A stretch of 64,000 bases of DNA, taken from the NCBI GenBank assembly GCA_037833965.1, contig AP031355.1, positions 7,775,501 to 7,839,500 of the forward strand. Reading direction: 5' to 3'. The position numbers were made by a program, and so were the translations under genes. The notes beneath the pieces were generated by a model. That model was not told the origin of the DNA. It was given only the letters and a program-made list of their open reading frames with translations, and did no database searches. This document shows, one piece after another, positions 62,016-64,000 of the stretch. Source of the stretch: Marchantia polymorpha subsp. ruderalis (Eukaryota > Streptophyta > Marchantiopsida > Marchantiales > Marchantiaceae). Every line of letters starts with the position of its first letter. Position 1 is the first letter of the stretch.

Positions 62016-62690
62016 ATGGGCCCGAAGAACGGAGCAGTGTTGCAGAGGCAGAAGTCCAATTCCGGGAAGGAGCTATCATGGATCGATCGCATGCAGCTGA
62101 AGCTGGACAGTTTGTGCGAAATGGATACGGGGCGCAATCCGGCCGAGGGCATTCACGATAGCAGCCTGTTCTTCGAGAGCCAGTTCAGCCAAGTGGGCAC
62201 GAATGTGCGCAAGTTCTGCGCCGAGTTCGTGCGCGAATTGCTGGTCCCGGAGGACTGCCCGTCGCAGCAGAGATCGTCCGAGGTCGCGGCGACGGAGGAC
62301 TCCGCAGCGGTGGCCAGCAGCGGCGCGGACAGGCCCTCGGCGCTGGGCCTGGAAGGCGCGAACGCGTCGGGCCTCGTGCGGCGCGCGTCGTCCATCATGG
62401 TCACGGCGCCGCCGGAGATCGTCGCGGAGGCCGTGCGCAGCGTGCCGGCCAAACCCCCCCTGGTCCCCGAGGCCCCGGTCTTCTTCATCGGCAACGAGCA
62501 ATCGGAGCAGGACCTGGGCACGTCCAAGTTCGCGGACGAGGACGCCGATCAGTACGCCCACTGGTTCGTGAGCGAGGAGTACCGGAGAATGAGACTGGGG
62601 AAATCGACGTCCACCTCGTCGATCCAAAGCTGGGATGGCCATCACCGAGCGCCGAGCAGTGACAGTTTGCTGGATTGGGAGCTGATCTGA
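62016..62690 (+). CDS. 224-aa protein of unknown function, single exon, GC-rich
   Basis: I do not recognise the family. The ATG at 62016 is the first in a frame that stays open to a TGA at 62688-62690. Residues 24-80 look helical and conserved in style: ELSWIDRMQLKLDSL, then FFESQFSQVGTNVRKFCAEF and VRELLVPED. The middle (about 80-160) is disordered and rich in Ala, Ser and Val. A second structured stretch follows (DADQYAHWFVSEEYRRMRL). The end is serine-rich and closes with DSLLDWELI. There is no signal peptide or membrane segment. DWELI fits the core pattern of an ATG8-interacting motif (aromatic-x-x-aliphatic after acidic and serine residues), but this is a common short pattern. Codon use is strongly GC-biased, like ATG18b in this window. 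The open frame, strong bias and good spacing support a real gene. Confidence 0.72.
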   Translation: MGPKNGAVLQRQKSNSGKELSWIDRMQLKLDSLCEMDTGRNPAEGIHDSSLFFESQFSQVGTNVRKFCAEFVRELLVPEDCPSQQRSSEVAATEDSAAVASSGADRPSALGLEGANASGLVRRASSIMVTAPPEIVAEAVRSVPAKPPLVPEAPVFFIGNEQSEQDLGTSKFADEDADQYAHWFVSEEYRRMRLGKSTSTSSIQSWDGHHRAPSSDSLLDWELI

Positions 62691-64000
62691 TCTAGGTAGG
62701 CGCGAGTGTGCAGAAATCCAATCTGTGAGGGGCTGGGTTCCTTGAATAAAGTCGCCCAGCGTGGGGAAGAAGTCATGGGAAATAAGTTGGGAGTGAGAGA
62801 GAGAGAGTTCAGGAGTTCTCCGAGGCCCCTGGAGGCAAAGCAGGCTGGACACAGTGACTAATATCGGATTGCGAAGGATACATACGAGGAGGAATATTAC
62901 GTCGCTCTTTCACGACTCAACCTAAAATTTGCTTCTTACTTACCACCACCAACATCATCATCATCGCCATCGTCATTGCTGCCCGCCATCACCGAGCGAA
63001 GCTTGGTGAGAACTCTGCTTTTGCCCACTCAGTCACGGAGCTCGATGTTCCCGTGCACCATTATGGAGGATCGCGTCCACAGGGCAGATTTGGCATCACG
63101 ACCAAAGGGAAAGTTCACTCCGCCTCTGTTACCTTCAGTGGAAAGTTCCTTGTGAACCCTTGACCTTCAGAGCTCATCACTCCTCCCTAGTCCTGCTTTT
63201 GCAGAGGTGAGATTCAGTGAGTAAAGGTGTCGGCATGTCGCACGCAATTCAGGTTGCTAGCCTTTTCTTAGGGACATAGCAAGGCCACCTCTGTACATAA
63301 TCAGGCCTTGAGTATAATCTGTGAAGCCTTTCGTAGTTTCTTCTTTAGCCTTAGATCGTTGTGCTTGTGAATAAAACCACTACAATCAGCGAATCTAGAT
63401 AAGCTGTACAAATCCTGCCTCGTGTGTCTTAGTGAAGTCGGTTTTGCTTCTAGGATTAGCTCTTTGTGCAATCGAGCGTTGTGCCCAGCTTGGACGGACC
63501 AAGTATGTATATATTACATCGAATCTAATAACTTCCAGTCACGTCCAGTGAGGGATGCATATAGTAAGGCAGCTTCCAAGTCATGCGCATGCGCATGACT
63601 CGAGAGCAGATGAGCTTACTATGGCCTCCGAATTTTGAAACCAAACTCTCTACGTCGTGTCTGGACAAGCGTATCGACCAGATTGGAAACCGAGCGATCA
63701 TTCTCAAGAGAAGTCTAGGTCGTTCTCTCGCTTAGTCTATGTGTCTCACAGGTGCCAGTTCTGTACAGAGCTGAATTCAAAGAGCAAACGCTTTCTGGAG
63801 CTTTCTCTAGAAAGAATTGCATCTGAGCAACTGGCTGGAGAACCTAGAGTCGGCATTCGAGTACTGTCCATTAGTACTGTTTGTAGTTGTGTTAAAACAT
63901 GGGAAAGTAAACGGCACTTCCACGAGCAACTTCGCGGACTTATGAACACGAGTTTAATTCGATAAGAAGGTGAATTTTGCAGCTGGAGTTCGTGAGAAGA
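62691..64000. other. 3' flank of the 62-kb gene
   Basis: Presumed 3' UTR of the neighbouring gene followed by intergenic sequence. A plus-strand frame near 63657-63965 starts at a non-ATG codon and resembles nothing known. A CATGCGCATGCGCATG-type palindrome lies at about 63581-63600. Confidence 0.45.

Noticed and set aside
1..64000. CRISPR arrays, rRNA genes and prokaryotic-type operons
   Set aside because: No spaced direct-repeat array and no rRNA sequence were seen, and the genes carry introns, so the sequence is eukaryotic.

Overview
The window is nuclear DNA from a land plant. Genes are split by GT-AG introns, one encodes a chloroplast-targeted plastid ribosomal protein, and the TOM1-like and Nup58 proteins are of the plant type. 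There are about six protein-coding genes in 64 kb, long intergenic spaces, GA-rich tracts upstream of genes and AT-rich islands, one holding a decayed Ty1/copia element. This layout would suit a bryophyte, perhaps a liverwort such as Marchantia. That guess is inference; no marker in the window fixes the species.

Layout, left to right. At 2.4-7.1 kb (-) lies a four-exon gene for a large coiled-coil protein that I do not recognise. From 7.1 to 21.6 kb there is a gene-poor stretch with a GC-rich island (8.3-8.9 kb) and a cluster of striking inverted repeats (15.6-16.9 kb). At 21.7-22.8 kb (-) is an intronless, GC-rich ATG18b-type PROPPIN, with two tandem duplications upstream of it. At 26.7-31.6 kb (-) is a nine-exon TOM1-like (TOL) VHS-GAT gene whose reading frame I could reconstruct completely (668 aa). 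From 31.6 to 42.5 kb is intergenic DNA, with an AT-rich island at 33.8-36.2 kb. At 42.5-44.1 kb (-) is the three-exon gene for plastid ribosomal protein bL35c. It stands head to head with a seven-exon nucleoporin Nup58 gene (+, 44.8-48.75 kb), and the two share a roughly 690-bp divergent promoter. From 51.2 to 58 kb is a large AT-rich island with the dead copia element (+). At 62.0-62.7 kb (+) is a single-exon gene for a 224-aa protein of unknown function ending in a possible ATG8-interacting motif.

Functional links. Two genes act in phosphoinositide- and ubiquitin-guided membrane traffic: ATG18b in autophagosome formation and TOL in delivery of ubiquitinated cargo to the ESCRT pathway. The others are housekeeping (plastid translation, nuclear pore) or unknown. 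As usual in plants there is no sign of operon-like organisation; the only clear shared regulation is the bL35c/Nup58 divergent promoter. I found no convincing tRNA, rRNA or CRISPR array.
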